Numbered from the stretch's first letter, positions 15,698 through 24,612 are shown. The stretch is 64,000 nt of DNA from Alphaproteobacteria bacterium (GCA_028284945.1 JANQQJ010000024.1:186001-250000); one strand, 5' to 3'. The notes: a model not told the origin generated them from the sequence alone. Made by a program: numbers and translations.

Positions 15698-16964
15698 GCG
15701 CGACCTGCATCACATCGATGGAATTGGCGCGAAAGCCACCCTCACAATAAGCCAGATAGTACCGCCACAAGCGACGAAACCGTTCGTCCAGCCCTTCAAA
15801 CGTCAGGTGATCGGCGGCTGCTTCAAACCGCTCCCGCCACATGCCGAGTGTCCGGGCATAGTCCTTGGCGAAAAACGTCTCGCCGAGTGACCGCATCCCC
15901 GCCTGGCGGACATGGTCCTGGAAGACCTTGAGAGAGGGCAGCATACCGCCCGGGAAAATATGGGTCTGGATGAAATCCGGGTTCCGCCGGTAGCGCTCAT
16001 AACCCGCATCATTGATAGTGATGATCTGCAACCCCGCCCGGCCACCGGGGCGGATACTTGACGCCACCTTGCCGAAGAAGCTTGGCCAGTATTCCTCACC
16101 CACCGCCTCGAACATTTCGATAGAGGCAACATGATCATAGCTCTCGGTGACGTCGCGATAGTCACGCATTTCAATCGACACCTGATTGTCGAGACCGGCG
16201 TTACGAATCCGCTCACGCGCAAACTTGTGCTGCTGTTCGGAAATGGTGATCGACGTTACCTCAACCGCGCGCTCATGGGCCGCGAACTCAGCAAACCCGC
16301 CCCAGCCGCAACCGATTTCGAGAATGCGCTCACCAGGTGCCGGATCGATCAGATCGAGAAGACGGCGATATTTGTGACGCTGGGCGTCAGCAAGACTGGT
16401 ATCGGGGGTTGGGAAGATCGCTGAAGAGTAGGTCATGGTCTCATCGAGCCACGACCGGTAGAAATCGTTTCCGAGATCATAATGGGCGGCGATATTCCGG
16501 CGGCTGCCGCTCTTGGTATTGGCGCGCTTAGCATGACCGAGCCGGTGCATCGCCTTTGACCAGAAGTTACCGCGAATGTCGTCCTTGGCGCCAAGCTGGT
16601 TGCTGACAGCCCATTCGATCAGCGTGGCCAGATCGGGCGATTCCCAATGCCCGTCAATATAGGCATCGGCAAATCCGACGCCGCCTTCAGCAAAAAGCCG
16701 CCGGATGGTTTTCCAGCTGTTGATGACGATCTCTGCCTCGATGCCCGGCTGTTCAGCCCGGACCACATGCCGTTCACCTGACGGTAGCTGGATCGTCAGC
16801 GCACCAGCCTTCATGTGGTTTTCCACAAATGCAAACAGGCGGCCTTTACCGGCGCGGCCAATCGCGCGGCTTAGCCCGGACCAGGCTTTCAAAGGCAATC
16901 CGAGATCCTGGGGCGCAATGCGCCCTGCTGTATCAGCGTCCTGCTGCGATGGCTTGGTCATCAA
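15684..16964 (-). CDS. cfa: Cyclopropane-fatty-acyl-phospholipid synthase family methyltransferase
   Basis: A 426-residue CFA-type enzyme transferring a methylene or methyl group from SAM to unsaturated acyl chains of phospholipids. It shows an N-terminal lipid-binding part, AAHYDLGNDFYRSWLDETMTYS (about 165-186), the SAM motif ILEIGCGWGGFAEFAA, SITISEQQ, and the CFA-specific SIEMFEAVGEEYW. It overlaps the DUF1365 gene by 32 bases and is last in the photolyase operon. Closely related proteins act in cyclopropane or furan fatty acid synthesis, so the exact product is open. Confidence 0.92.
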   Translation of the reverse strand: MMTKPSQQDADTAGRIAPQDLGLPLKAWSGLSRAIGRAGKGRLFAFVENHMKAGALTIQLPSGERHVVRAEQPGIEAEIVINSWKTIRRLFAEGGVGFADAYIDGHWESPDLATLIEWAVSNQLGAKDDIRGNFWSKAMHRLGHAKRANTKSGSRRNIAAHYDLGNDFYRSWLDETMTYSSAIFPTPDTSLADAQRHKYRRLLDLIDPAPGERILEIGCGWGGFAEFAAHERAVEVTSITISEQQHKFARERIRNAGLDNQVSIEMRDYRDVTESYDHVASIEMFEAVGEEYWPSFFGKVASSIRPGGRAGLQIITINDAGYERYRRNPDFIQTHIFPGGMLPSLKVFQDHVRQAGMRSLGETFFAKDYARTLGMWRERFEAAADHLTFEGLDERFRRLWRYYLAYCEGGFRANSIDVMQVALTRD

Positions 16965-17733
16965 GCTCTCCAGCCCTTAATCCCGTTACACGCACATCCG
17001 GCGGCGCCTGGTGGCCGAACACCTTTGCGCCCTTGCGCCACAGCCTGAACGCCTCCCAATGAATGCCACCGATGACTTTGAGGGTCATCAGCGGGTGGCG
17101 CAGTACCATGAGGGCCAACATCTTGTCGTTCAAGGGTTTCCGGTCTCCAGACATGGCTGCAAACAGCACATTGCCGTCCGCCGTTTCCTCGCGGATGGCC
17201 ACCGCCAGTTTTTCGCCCGGCTCACCCAGTTTAAAATGATAGCGCGCTTCCATGCCGATAAAAGGCGACACATAGAGATTCTTTGCGCAGGTCTGGCGAA
17301 TCGTGCCGGTTTCCTGGGCAACCGGCAGCAAATAGCTGTGCCTGTCACGGTAGGTGTTGGTTACTTCGTAGAGAATGACCCGCAGCAACCCATCCGTATC
17401 GCGGATGTAATAGACGCTGAGCGGGTTGAACACATAGCCGAACATGCGTGGAAAACACATCAGGTCGATGGTGCCGACCGGAAAGTTGTACCCCCAGTCC
17501 TGCAACGTGGTTTCGACCCATTCCCGCGGCGATGAGCCATCGCCACTGGCAAAATCCTTGTCGAAAAAACTCAGCAGGTTGAACCTGTTGTGAGACAGCA
17601 GCCTGGATTTTTTTGCAAGCGCGGGAATCTCGTCAATGTCGAGCAACAGATTGAACACGCGGTAGGTAAACCGGTGTTTGAAGGGCCGAACCCTGTGATG
17701 CATCACCGTGGATTGATAAAGCGCGGAGCGCAT
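16933..17733 (-). CDS. DUF1365 family protein
   Basis: A 266-residue protein with DUF1365 landmarks: ALYQSTVMHHRVRPFKHRFTYRVF at the start, MCFPRMFGYVFNPLSVYYIRD in the middle, ILYEVTNTYRDRHSYLLPV, and KNLYVSPFIGMEARYHF. The biochemical role is not established to my knowledge. The domain regularly accompanies a CFA-type methyltransferase and a flavin amine oxidase, as here, and is tied to lipid modification in stress. It starts 8 bases after the oxidoreductase gene and overlaps the CFA start, which indicates tight co-expression. Confidence 0.9.
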   Translation of the reverse strand: MRSALYQSTVMHHRVRPFKHRFTYRVFNLLLDIDEIPALAKKSRLLSHNRFNLLSFFDKDFASGDGSSPREWVETTLQDWGYNFPVGTIDLMCFPRMFGYVFNPLSVYYIRDTDGLLRVILYEVTNTYRDRHSYLLPVAQETGTIRQTCAKNLYVSPFIGMEARYHFKLGEPGEKLAVAIREETADGNVLFAAMSGDRKPLNDKMLALMVLRHPLMTLKVIGGIHWEAFRLWRKGAKVFGHQAPPDVRVTGLRAGELDDQAIAAGR

Positions 17734-17741
17734 AGCTGGTC

Positions 17742-19103
17742 TCAGGCTGCGGCGGTCGCAGCGGGTGCGCTGCGCTCGGCTTCCCAGGGGAGCGGTGCGC
17801 CGAGTGATTTGCCGACATTCAGACCTGACGTGAACGCATCCTCATGGAAGCCATAGCCAAAATAACTGCCGCAGAACGAAATCCCATCCTTACCCTGAAT
17901 TGAGGCCAGGTTTTTCTGGGCGGCAAGCGCCTTGGCGTCAAAAGCCGGATGATCGTAGGAGAACTCACGGATCAGCGTATCGGCCGCCGGCTCATGAAGC
18001 GGGTTCAGCGTGACGAAAATCGGCACCCGGTGATCGATGGTCTGAAGCTGATTCATCCAATAGGTGGCAGACAAACGGTCACTCATATTGCCCGCGCCGC
18101 TGGACAGATAGTTCCAGCTGGCCCAGACCTCACGGCGCTGCGGCATCAAAGACGTATCCCGGTGTAGCAGGACACGGTTCGTTTCATAGTCGAACGCACC
18201 CAGAATCGCCCGTTCCTGATTGGTTGGACTACCTAGCATGCCCAATGCCTGATCCGCATGGGATGCGATCACCACATGATCAAATCGCTCCCCTTCATCC
18301 GCTGCCGTTTTTACCACCACGCCACCTTCGGACCGGCTGACGGCCTGGACCGGTTCGCCTTTGCGGACCGGTGCGCCGATATCGTCTAGAATCGCTTGGA
18401 CATAGGCCCGGCTGCCGCCGACAACCGTGCGCCATTGCGGCCGGTTGCGCACCTGCAATAGGCCATGATTACGGTAGAACTGGATAAAGGTTGCGGCAGG
18501 AAAGTCTTCGATCTTGCGGACCGGCATCGACCAGATCGCCGCGGCCATGGGATAGAGATGGTTGTGCCGGAAAAACTTGGAATAGCCGTGCTGATCAAGC
18601 AGGGCGCCCAGAGAAACCGTCTCCAGGTCCTGCGCTTCAAGCAGTTTTGGCGCTTCCCGGTAGAACCTCAATATATCCCATACCAGTCGCCAATAATGCG
18701 GCCGGGCCATGTTGCGCCGCTGTGCAAAAAGCCCGCCGATACCGGCACCGCTATATTCCAGCCAGCCATCACGAATCGAGACCGCAAACGACATGTTGGA
18801 CGCCTTGGTCTCGACGCCCAGATGGTCGAACATGGCGCACAGATTGGGATAGTTAATCTCGTTATAGACGATGAAGCCGGTATCGACCGGCGTTTCACCC
18901 CAGGGCGTCTCGACGTTGACCGTGTGGCAATGCCCGCCAATCCGGTCTTCAGCTTCATAGATGGTCACCTGATGACGCTTTGACAGCGACCATGCCGCAG
19001 CCAGCCCGGCAGCGCCGGATCCAATAACGGCAATATTCTGCCCCGGTACGTCCTGCGCGGCTGCCGTCTCAACCAAGGAAAGCGCGTGGCCCTGTCGTGT
19101 CAT
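17742..19103 (-). CDS. FAD-dependent amine-oxidase-type oxidoreductase
   Basis: A 453-residue flavoprotein with the FAD-binding start IAVIGSGAAGLAAAWSLSKRH (about 24-44), YEAEDRIGGHCHTVNVET, and a C-terminal HEDAFTSGLNVGKSLGAPLPW that closes the FAD site. It belongs to the NAD/FAD-binding family often called predicted NAD/FAD-binding protein, related to desaturases and amine oxidases. It lies 6 bases after the photolyase gene and 8 bases before the DUF1365 gene. With CFA and DUF1365 it resembles the Rhodobacter RpoE-controlled set implicated in making oxidised or furan fatty acids; that role is inferred. Confidence 0.9.
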   Translation of the reverse strand: MTRQGHALSLVETAAAQDVPGQNIAVIGSGAAGLAAAWSLSKRHQVTIYEAEDRIGGHCHTVNVETPWGETPVDTGFIVYNEINYPNLCAMFDHLGVETKASNMSFAVSIRDGWLEYSGAGIGGLFAQRRNMARPHYWRLVWDILRFYREAPKLLEAQDLETVSLGALLDQHGYSKFFRHNHLYPMAAAIWSMPVRKIEDFPAATFIQFYRNHGLLQVRNRPQWRTVVGGSRAYVQAILDDIGAPVRKGEPVQAVSRSEGGVVVKTAADEGERFDHVVIASHADQALGMLGSPTNQERAILGAFDYETNRVLLHRDTSLMPQRREVWASWNYLSSGAGNMSDRLSATYWMNQLQTIDHRVPIFVTLNPLHEPAADTLIREFSYDHPAFDAKALAAQKNLASIQGKDGISFCGSYFGYGFHEDAFTSGLNVGKSLGAPLPWEAERSAPAATAAA

Positions 19104-19109
19104 GAAGAT

Positions 19110-20546
19110 CTATCCATCCAAACCGGCAATCTGTTTCATTTTTTGCAGCGCGTCCAAGGCCGCCTGGCGTGCCTCGCCGTGATCGACCATCGGATGCGGG
19201 TAGGTTTGCCCAAGCCTGACCCCCACTGTCTCCCGGTCCAGCGCCGGCATTGTCCAAGGTTCTGCCAAGTATTCGTCCGGCACCTGCGCCAACTCTGGAA
19301 TCCACTTACGGATATAAGACCCCTTTGGATCGAATCTCCGCGCCTGCAAGACTGGATTAAAGATCCTGTAATACGGAGAAGAGTCAGTACCACAGCCAGT
19401 TACCCATTGCCAGCTTGCCGAATTGTTCGCCAAATCTGCATCAACCAGCGTATCCCAGAACCAATTCTCACCCAGGTGCCAATCAATTCTTAGGTTCTTA
19501 AGCAGAAACGAAGCGGCAATCATCCGGACACGATTATGCATCCAGCCTGTGTGCCAAAGCTCACGCATGCCGGCATCGACGATCGGGTAACCGGTCTCAC
19601 CCTGTTGCCACGCCGCCAGCCCCTCAGGGTTGTCTTGCCATGGAAAGTGCTCGAATTCCGGCCGCAACGGGCGCTCGGGCATGTCGGGAAAGGTCGCCAG
19701 CAAATGCAGCGAAAATTCACGCCAGACCAGTTCCCGCAGGAACGAGGCCGCCCCCTCTGTGTCGGCAGAAAAATGGTGGGACACCTGGTGCCAAACGGTT
19801 CGGGCGCTGATCTCGCCAAAATGCAGGTGGGGGGAAAGCCGCGATGTGCCTGGCTCACCCGGCACGTCGCGTGCATGTTTGTAGTCGGTGACCGCCGCAC
19901 CAAGGAACTCATCCAGCCGCTGGTTTGCGCCCGATTCCCCGGGCACCCAACTGTCGCGCAACCCCTGCGCCCAATCGACCGGTGCGGGCAACAGCGCCCA
20001 TGAGGCCAATTCGTCGCTGTCGGGCCACCTGACGGGCGCCGTCAGGCGAGCTGGCGTCGGTAAGGGTTCATCGACCGGAATCGGCAGGCAGGCCCGGTAG
20101 AACGGAGTGAAGACCTTGAACGGGGTCCCGCTGCCGGTTAGCACTGATCCCGGTTCGTGTAGCCAGTTTCCGGCGAACCGTTTGACAGGCAATCCCGATT
20201 GTTCGAGGGAGTCCAGCCGCTCTCTGGCAGCGGGCTCGTGAGACCCAGTGCAAAAAACCGCCGAAGCCCCCGTCGATGCGAATAGATCCCGCACCACATC
20301 GAGGGTGCTGCCGCGCCTGAAGATCAATCTGGACCCTAAAGCAGCGAGGTCATTGGCAAGAGATACCAGACTGTGATGCTGCCACCACCGGCTGGCACCG
20401 CCGGGCGCCCAGGGATCATCGACCTCGTCCAGGACATAGACCGGGATGACCGGTACGCCGGCCTGTGATGCCGCATGCAGCGCCGGATGGTCTTCCAAGC
20501 GCAGGTCACCGGCGAACAATACAATGATGGGGGAGGCTTCAGGCAT
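19110..20546 (-). CDS. phr: Deoxyribodipyrimidine photolyase
   Basis: A 478-residue class I photolyase: light-driven repair of cyclobutane pyrimidine dimers. The N-terminal antenna domain begins IIVLFAGDLRLEDHPALHAA. The FAD-binding C-terminal half shows LHFGEISARTVWH, FLRELVWREFSLHLL, GYPIVDAGMRELWHTGWMHN, LVDADLANNSASWQWVTGCG and FDPKGSYIRKWIPEL. It is first in an operon with the flavoprotein, DUF1365 and CFA genes. An RpoE-like promoter (20574-20603) precedes it, fitting the known control of phr by RpoE in singlet-oxygen stress. Confidence 0.95.
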   Translation of the reverse strand: MPEASPIIVLFAGDLRLEDHPALHAASQAGVPVIPVYVLDEVDDPWAPGGASRWWQHHSLVSLANDLAALGSRLIFRRGSTLDVVRDLFASTGASAVFCTGSHEPAARERLDSLEQSGLPVKRFAGNWLHEPGSVLTGSGTPFKVFTPFYRACLPIPVDEPLPTPARLTAPVRWPDSDELASWALLPAPVDWAQGLRDSWVPGESGANQRLDEFLGAAVTDYKHARDVPGEPGTSRLSPHLHFGEISARTVWHQVSHHFSADTEGAASFLRELVWREFSLHLLATFPDMPERPLRPEFEHFPWQDNPEGLAAWQQGETGYPIVDAGMRELWHTGWMHNRVRMIAASFLLKNLRIDWHLGENWFWDTLVDADLANNSASWQWVTGCGTDSSPYYRIFNPVLQARRFDPKGSYIRKWIPELAQVPDEYLAEPWTMPALDRETVGVRLGQTYPHPMVDHGEARQAALDALQKMKQIAGLDG

Positions 20547-20573
20547 TACGCAGGCAGTTGATTTCGCTGGGAC

Positions 20574-20603
20574 TTTTTACGCTAACCCCGGCTGTCCGGA
20601 TCA
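20574..20603 (-). promoter_or_regulatory. RpoE-type promoter of the photolyase operon
   Basis: On the minus strand TGATCC (20603-20598) and TAAAAA (20579-20574) are 18 bases apart, about 27 bases before the phr ATG. Spacing and -35 sequence equal those before the sigma gene. Confidence 0.72.
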
Positions 20604-20635
20604 GTGCCCGACAATGTGCTGGTAATAGTCGGCTG

Positions 20636-21334
20636 TCAGGAGACGCGGCGATACTCGACGACAGAGCCGTCCTTGGCGACGAATTGCAGTTTCATCAGTT
20701 CGCCGCGTTCGTCATACCAGACGTCGGCGTCGACCGGCTGGCCGGTCTCCTCGACGAAGGCGCTGATATTGTATCGCACCGTATCGATTTCCTGCCCCAT
20801 GGCCGCAATCCTGTCCGACCCCTGGGCGGTGATGTTCACATCAATCGCCGAGCCAAACTGGGTGTTCAACAGCGTGGATTGCTCAACGATCTGGGCATTC
20901 CAATAGCTGGTGGGCAGAAAGGACCCCTCAAAAACCTTCTGTTCGCTGTTCACCTCAACGACTGTTTCGGACTCGTTACAGACGGCCTGAAGCGACCATT
21001 CCTTACCATTTTGGATTGTCTCACTCGCCAGTGAGACCAAACGGCCATCAGACCAGACTTCGGTGGCCTGGTGTTTGTATCTGTAGACCGTCACAAACAG
21101 GAACTTCACCTTGAACTTGACTTCGACATCGACCTGCAGATTGTCGCCATATTCGGTAAAGGTCAGTTTGTGGGTGCCGATCCGGTCACCCTTGCGATAG
21201 ACGTCGAATTTGATCTTGCCGTCCTCCGGCACCGCCGCGCTCAACGAGGGCAGCGACGCGCCTGCATGACTGTCGAAGAGGACGACCCCGGCGACGGCAG
21301 CAGCAGCAAACAAATTCTTATGCCATATCGACAT
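20636..21334 (-). CDS. DUF6134-like exported protein
   Basis: A 232-residue protein with a signal peptide (MSIWHKNLFAAAAVAGVVLF, cleavage near HAGA-S) and a beta-rich body: KIKFDVYRKGDRIGTHKLTF, then VEVKFKVKFLFVTVYRYKHQ and VWSDGRLVSLASETI, ending with DVWYDERGELMKLQFVAKDG. It resembles DUF6134, periplasmic proteins of unknown role. The start has GAGGAG five bases upstream and a TGATCC-N18-TAA promoter before that, placing it in the RpoE regulon. A part in the envelope response to photo-oxidative damage is inferred only from this. Confidence 0.75.
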   Translation of the reverse strand: MSIWHKNLFAAAAVAGVVLFDSHAGASLPSLSAAVPEDGKIKFDVYRKGDRIGTHKLTFTEYGDNLQVDVEVKFKVKFLFVTVYRYKHQATEVWSDGRLVSLASETIQNGKEWSLQAVCNESETVVEVNSEQKVFEGSFLPTSYWNAQIVEQSTLLNTQFGSAIDVNITAQGSDRIAAMGQEIDTVRYNISAFVEETGQPVDADVWYDERGELMKLQFVAKDGSVVEYRRVS

Positions 21335-21357
21335 ATCGGCTCCTCATCAGACAACCA

Positions 21358-21387
21358 CCATTACGGCGCAAAACCCAACCCGGATCA
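21358..21387 (-). promoter_or_regulatory. RpoE-type promoter of the DUF6134 gene
   Basis: Minus-strand TGATCC (21387-21382), 18 bases, then TAATGG (21363-21358), 23 bases before the gene start. It is the third site in the window with identical layout. Confidence 0.7.
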
Positions 21388-21407
21388 GCAATTGACGTGG
21401 CCCCCCC

Positions 21408-21902
21408 TTAGCCTTCACGTTCAATTTGCTGTGCTGGAAATCCACGCTGTTTGGCGTTCAAGGCCAGGTAAAGATTGAATTCGATCAGTTCAAGATCAGG
21501 CCGCAATTTCATTGCCCGGCGGTAATCCTGGATCGCTGAGTCATAGTCAGCCATGCCCAGATAGGCGTTACCGCGGTTGTTATGCGCCTGCCACATCCCC
21601 GGCCGAAGCCGCAAAGCACGACCGCAGAAGTCTACGGCATTTTGGTAGAGCTTCAGGCCGATATGCCCGACGCATAGATTATTATAGGCCGCCGCCTGGT
21701 CATTTGGATGGAGGTCCTTTTGTGCCATGGCACGCCGGGTACGCTGCATCCCTTCAGACAGCTTGCCCCTGTCGATCATTCTGGCCGCTTCGGTGATGGC
21801 GAGATTGGGCCCAAGCCAAATCGTGGTCTGGCTTCTGGCATCAGCCGCCCCGCCCGACAGCGCACCGGCAATCATCGCAGCGGCAACCAACACATGTTTC
21901 AT
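21408..21902 (-). CDS. Exported tetratricopeptide-repeat protein
   Basis: A 164-residue protein with a signal peptide (MKHVLVAAAMIAGALSGGAADA) and two to three TPR units, clearest in AAAYNNLCVGHIGLKLYQNAV and AHNNRGNAYLGMADYDSAIQ with the following RAMKLRPDL. TPRs are helix pairs for protein contacts. I start at the ATG at 21902, six bases after a perfect AAGGAG; the longer frame from a TTG at 21920 would contain that ribosome site. The partner is unknown. It lies upstream of the DUF6134 gene on the same strand, but that gene has its own promoter in between. Confidence 0.85.
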   Translation of the reverse strand: MKHVLVAAAMIAGALSGGAADARSQTTIWLGPNLAITEAARMIDRGKLSEGMQRTRRAMAQKDLHPNDQAAAYNNLCVGHIGLKLYQNAVDFCGRALRLRPGMWQAHNNRGNAYLGMADYDSAIQDYRRAMKLRPDLELIEFNLYLALNAKQRGFPAQQIEREG

Positions 21903-22234
21903 CGCACGCTCCTTCCCCAAGAACTAGAGCACTTTCAAAGGAATCGTGATCAATTCTGTTTCTGCTCCGGCGTGCCGATCCACAAGGAGCGGCGTGAAGC
22001 GCGATGCCGCCGCATCGGGCGAGCGCCGGGACACGGTGGGCGGCCGCCAGAGCGAAACCCTCATGGGCCGGGTGCCTTTGCCCGGCTTTGGTGTCGCTCG
22101 TCCTTGAATATGCTGTAGCATGTCCTTCGTCCTCGCTCCTGAAAGCCGGGCAAAATCACCTCGGCAGAATGACCACGATTTCTTCGAAAGCGCTCTGGGA
22201 AGCATACTCTTTCAGCGCCAGTTCGGCGAATCCG
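21903..22234. other. Intergenic region with possible dispersed repeat
   Basis: No convincing gene is seen here. A minus-strand frame (22205-21924) is open but has a low-complexity, Arg/Pro-rich character. The stretch near 21925-21965 starts GAGCACTTTCAAAGG and contains GTGATCA; this type of sequence directly after genes recalls short dispersed intergenic elements of alphaproteobacteria. Whether other copies exist cannot be seen in this window. The promoter of the TPR gene should also lie here. Confidence 0.4.
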
Positions 22235-22861
22235 TCAGGGCTGACCCCGAATCTGCTCGATCGTCCACTCAACGGCCTGGCGCATGGCCTCATCCGCGGC
22301 ATCATCGAATGCCAGCACGACGGAATCCAGTGTCGGGCCATTAGCCTGCCGGGTTACCAGAATACTGTTTTTGCCGATGGTCTCTAATTTGCCGAGCCGG
22401 ACCAGCGTTATGGCCAGCCGCACCCGGATTTCCGGGATATCACCGCCGCTGTAGAACTCTGCCTGAAAGTCACGCAGGTCGGTCTGCAACTCATAAACCG
22501 CTGGCACAGACGTGCCGCCCCGGCCACGCGATACGTGCTGGCCAGCCATTTCAAAGGCCTCAACCAGCGCAGCCTGGATCATCTGGGTTGGCCGGTCCGC
22601 CCAGCGGCCACCCGCATAATACTGGATCGCAGTCGGTGACGACCGTCGGGCCAACATGGTCGAATCCAGACCTCCGGCAGCAGTCGGGTCTTCAACAAGC
22701 AACAGATCCGTTGTGCCTTCGCCGGCGATCGCCGGTACAGGCGTTAGTGTATAAAGCGACGGTGCCGGCCCGCTGTTCGGCAGTTCAACCAGAGGGCCAC
22801 AGGCAGCCGCGAGCATGGCCAGCCCGATCAGCGTTAGACGGTGGGTTATGCGTATTGTCAT
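22235..22861 (-). CDS. ABC-transport auxiliary lipoprotein (PqiC/Mla type)
   Basis: A 208-residue lipoprotein: signal sequence ending in the lipobox LAAAC (Cys at about 21), then a domain with SLYTLTPVPA, VEDPTAAGGLDSTMLARRSS and YAGGRWADRPTQMIQAALVEAFE, typical of the ABC-type auxiliary lipoprotein family. It overlaps the MlaD gene by 4 bases and is last in the mla-type operon. Such lipoproteins sit in the outer membrane and may receive or pass lipid from the MCE protein. It fills the place of the missing MlaA or MlaC. Confidence 0.85.
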   Translation of the reverse strand: MTIRITHRLTLIGLAMLAAACGPLVELPNSGPAPSLYTLTPVPAIAGEGTTDLLLVEDPTAAGGLDSTMLARRSSPTAIQYYAGGRWADRPTQMIQAALVEAFEMAGQHVSRGRGGTSVPAVYELQTDLRDFQAEFYSGGDIPEIRVRLAITLVRLGKLETIGKNSILVTRQANGPTLDSVVLAFDDAADEAMRQAVEWTIEQIRGQP

Positions 22862-23799
22862 TCTGCTGGCGCCTCAATCTGGGGGGTCTTGGGCGGGAAG
22901 ATGAAGTCTGCCGGACCCTGCTCAATCCGCTCGGCGATGCGGCCAAGGGCCGCGGCCAACCGCCGCGCCTCGACCGCAAACTGACTGAGTTCGGGCAGGG
23001 CAGACGAGGTGAAGTGGGCCAAGGCCGGACGGTTTTCGTTTACCGTATCGTTGAGCGTCCCGCCGAGGGTTTCGAAGTTTTCAGCAGCATCCCGCAGATC
23101 AGCGATCAGCGCCGGCAGATCGTCCCGCGTGACGTTGTCGATATTGGTCGCGACATTATTGACCGTGGCCAGCGCGTCACGGAGCAGCACAATGGCCTCT
23201 TCCATTTCAGGCGTGCGGTCGGCGATGCCACCGGTCACCGTTTGAACATTGTCGATGACACCAACGATCTTTTGGATGTTTTCGTCACTGACCAGTTTGT
23301 TCGCCTGGTTGAGCAGGCGAATACCGGCGTCGAGCAGTTCCGGCGCGCTCATAAATACGCCCTGCAGCCCGGTCACGCGCGAGGGGATGACCGGATAGTC
23401 CTCACCCTCCTGTCTTTCCAGCGGACGGCCGGCCTGGGTATGATCCGTGTCGTCCGCGATGATCTGGATAAACGACACGCCGGTCAGGCCCTGCACCTCC
23501 AGCGTCGCGACAGAATTGGTCGTGATCGGCGTTCCCTCGACAACCTGAATGGTGACTTTCACCCGGCTGGGATCGTCTTCATCCAGGCGTATATCTTCGA
23601 CCGAGCCGACATAGAGTCCGCTGAAGCGAACCTCGCCCGAGGAACTCAGGCCGGTGACTGCGGTGTCGAAGTAGACCGTATACATATCGTACTTCCGGTC
23701 ACCGTCGGAGCCGGAGGCCCAGATGATGGTTAGGACCAGCCCGATCAGCATCGCCAGCACGAAGCTGCCGATCAATACGTGGTGTGCTCTGGTTTCCAT
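22858..23799 (-). CDS. mlaD: MlaD/MCE domain protein
   Basis: A 313-residue protein with one N-terminal membrane helix (VLIGSFVLAMLIGLVLTIIWA, about 8-28). The MCE domain follows: YTVYFDTAVTGLSSSGEVRFSG and LYVGSVEDIRL, then ATLEVQGLTGVSFIQI. A long helical C-terminal part is rich in coiled-coil-like heptads up to about 290. MCE proteins form hexamers that carry lipids across the periplasm, fed by the MlaEF ABC transporter. It is longer than E. coli MlaD (about 183 residues) and closer to PqiB/YrbD-like forms with a helical tail. Confidence 0.92.
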   Translation of the reverse strand: METRAHHVLIGSFVLAMLIGLVLTIIWASGSDGDRKYDMYTVYFDTAVTGLSSSGEVRFSGLYVGSVEDIRLDEDDPSRVKVTIQVVEGTPITTNSVATLEVQGLTGVSFIQIIADDTDHTQAGRPLERQEGEDYPVIPSRVTGLQGVFMSAPELLDAGIRLLNQANKLVSDENIQKIVGVIDNVQTVTGGIADRTPEMEEAIVLLRDALATVNNVATNIDNVTRDDLPALIADLRDAAENFETLGGTLNDTVNENRPALAHFTSSALPELSQFAVEARRLAAALGRIAERIEQGPADFIFPPKTPQIEAPAE

Positions 23800-23814
23800 T
23801 AAGCCGCCAACCCC

Positions 23815-24612
23815 CTAGTGGCGTCCAAGATTCGCCGCGCGCGCCCGCGGCCCATGGAAGTAGTTCCGTATCCACGGATGGTCGCTCGCCAACATCTCGT
23901 CCATCGTCCCGATCAGACTTACACGCTTGTCGGCAAGCACTGCAATACGATGGCATATAGCATTCAGCGAATCGAGATCGTGCGTCACCATGATCACCGT
24001 CAGGCCCAGCACACGCTGAAGTTCCAAGATCAACTCGTCGAATGCCGCAGCAGAAATCGGGTCCAGCCCGGCTGTCGGCTCATCAAGAAACAGAATTTCG
24101 GGATCGAGCGCGAGCGCGCGGGCGATCCCGGCGCGTTTGCGCATGCCGCCTGATATTTCCGACGGATACTTCGGTCCGGCGTCCGCCGGAAGGCCAACCA
24201 TGCACAGTTTCATGGCCGCAATTTCATCCATCAATGCCTTGGGAACGCCGGTCATTTGCTCGCGCAGCGGGACCTGGACGTTTTGCGCCACTGTGAGGCC
24301 GGAAAACAAGGCGCCGTCCTGAAACAGAACCCCCCAGCGCTTTTCAATATCGCGCTTTTGCGCAGCGGATTCACCGCAGACTTCCTGACCGAACACTTTG
24401 ATCGATCCGGCACGGGCATGATTAAGGCCGAGAATGGTGCCCATGAGAACGGATTTACCGGTCCCTGATCCACCGACGACGCCCAGCACCTCGCCACGGC
24501 GGATATCAAGATCGAGGCCGCTGATGATATCGGGTCCGCCGAAGCCGACCTTAAGACCCCTGATCGTGATGACATGGTCGTACACGTCGCGCGGCTGAGA
24601 CGACATGGTCAA
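23815..24612 (-). CDS. mlaF: MlaF-type ABC transporter ATP-binding protein
   Basis: A 265-residue ATPase with Walker A GGSGTGKS (about 47-54), the Q-loop LFQDGALFSGLTVAQNVQVP, a signature region SEISGGMRKRAGIARALALD, Walker B EILFLDEPTAGLDP and the switch His in MVTHDLDSLNAI. The signature SGGM-RKR is typical of MlaF-like importers and exporters of lipids. It overlaps the permease gene by 4 bases and is followed by mlaD after 15 bases. It would power lipid movement between the two membranes. Confidence 0.95.
   Translation of the reverse strand: MTMSSQPRDVYDHVITIRGLKVGFGGPDIISGLDLDIRRGEVLGVVGGSGTGKSVLMGTILGLNHARAGSIKVFGQEVCGESAAQKRDIEKRWGVLFQDGALFSGLTVAQNVQVPLREQMTGVPKALMDEIAAMKLCMVGLPADAGPKYPSEISGGMRKRAGIARALALDPEILFLDEPTAGLDPISAAAFDELILELQRVLGLTVIMVTHDLDSLNAICHRIAVLADKRVSLIGTMDEMLASDHPWIRNYFHGPRARAANLGRH

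Noticed and set aside
21924-22205. Protein-coding gene on the minus strand
   Set aside because: The frame is open but rich in Arg/Pro with no recognisable domain and ends directly beside the TPR gene start; more likely non-coding or a repeat.
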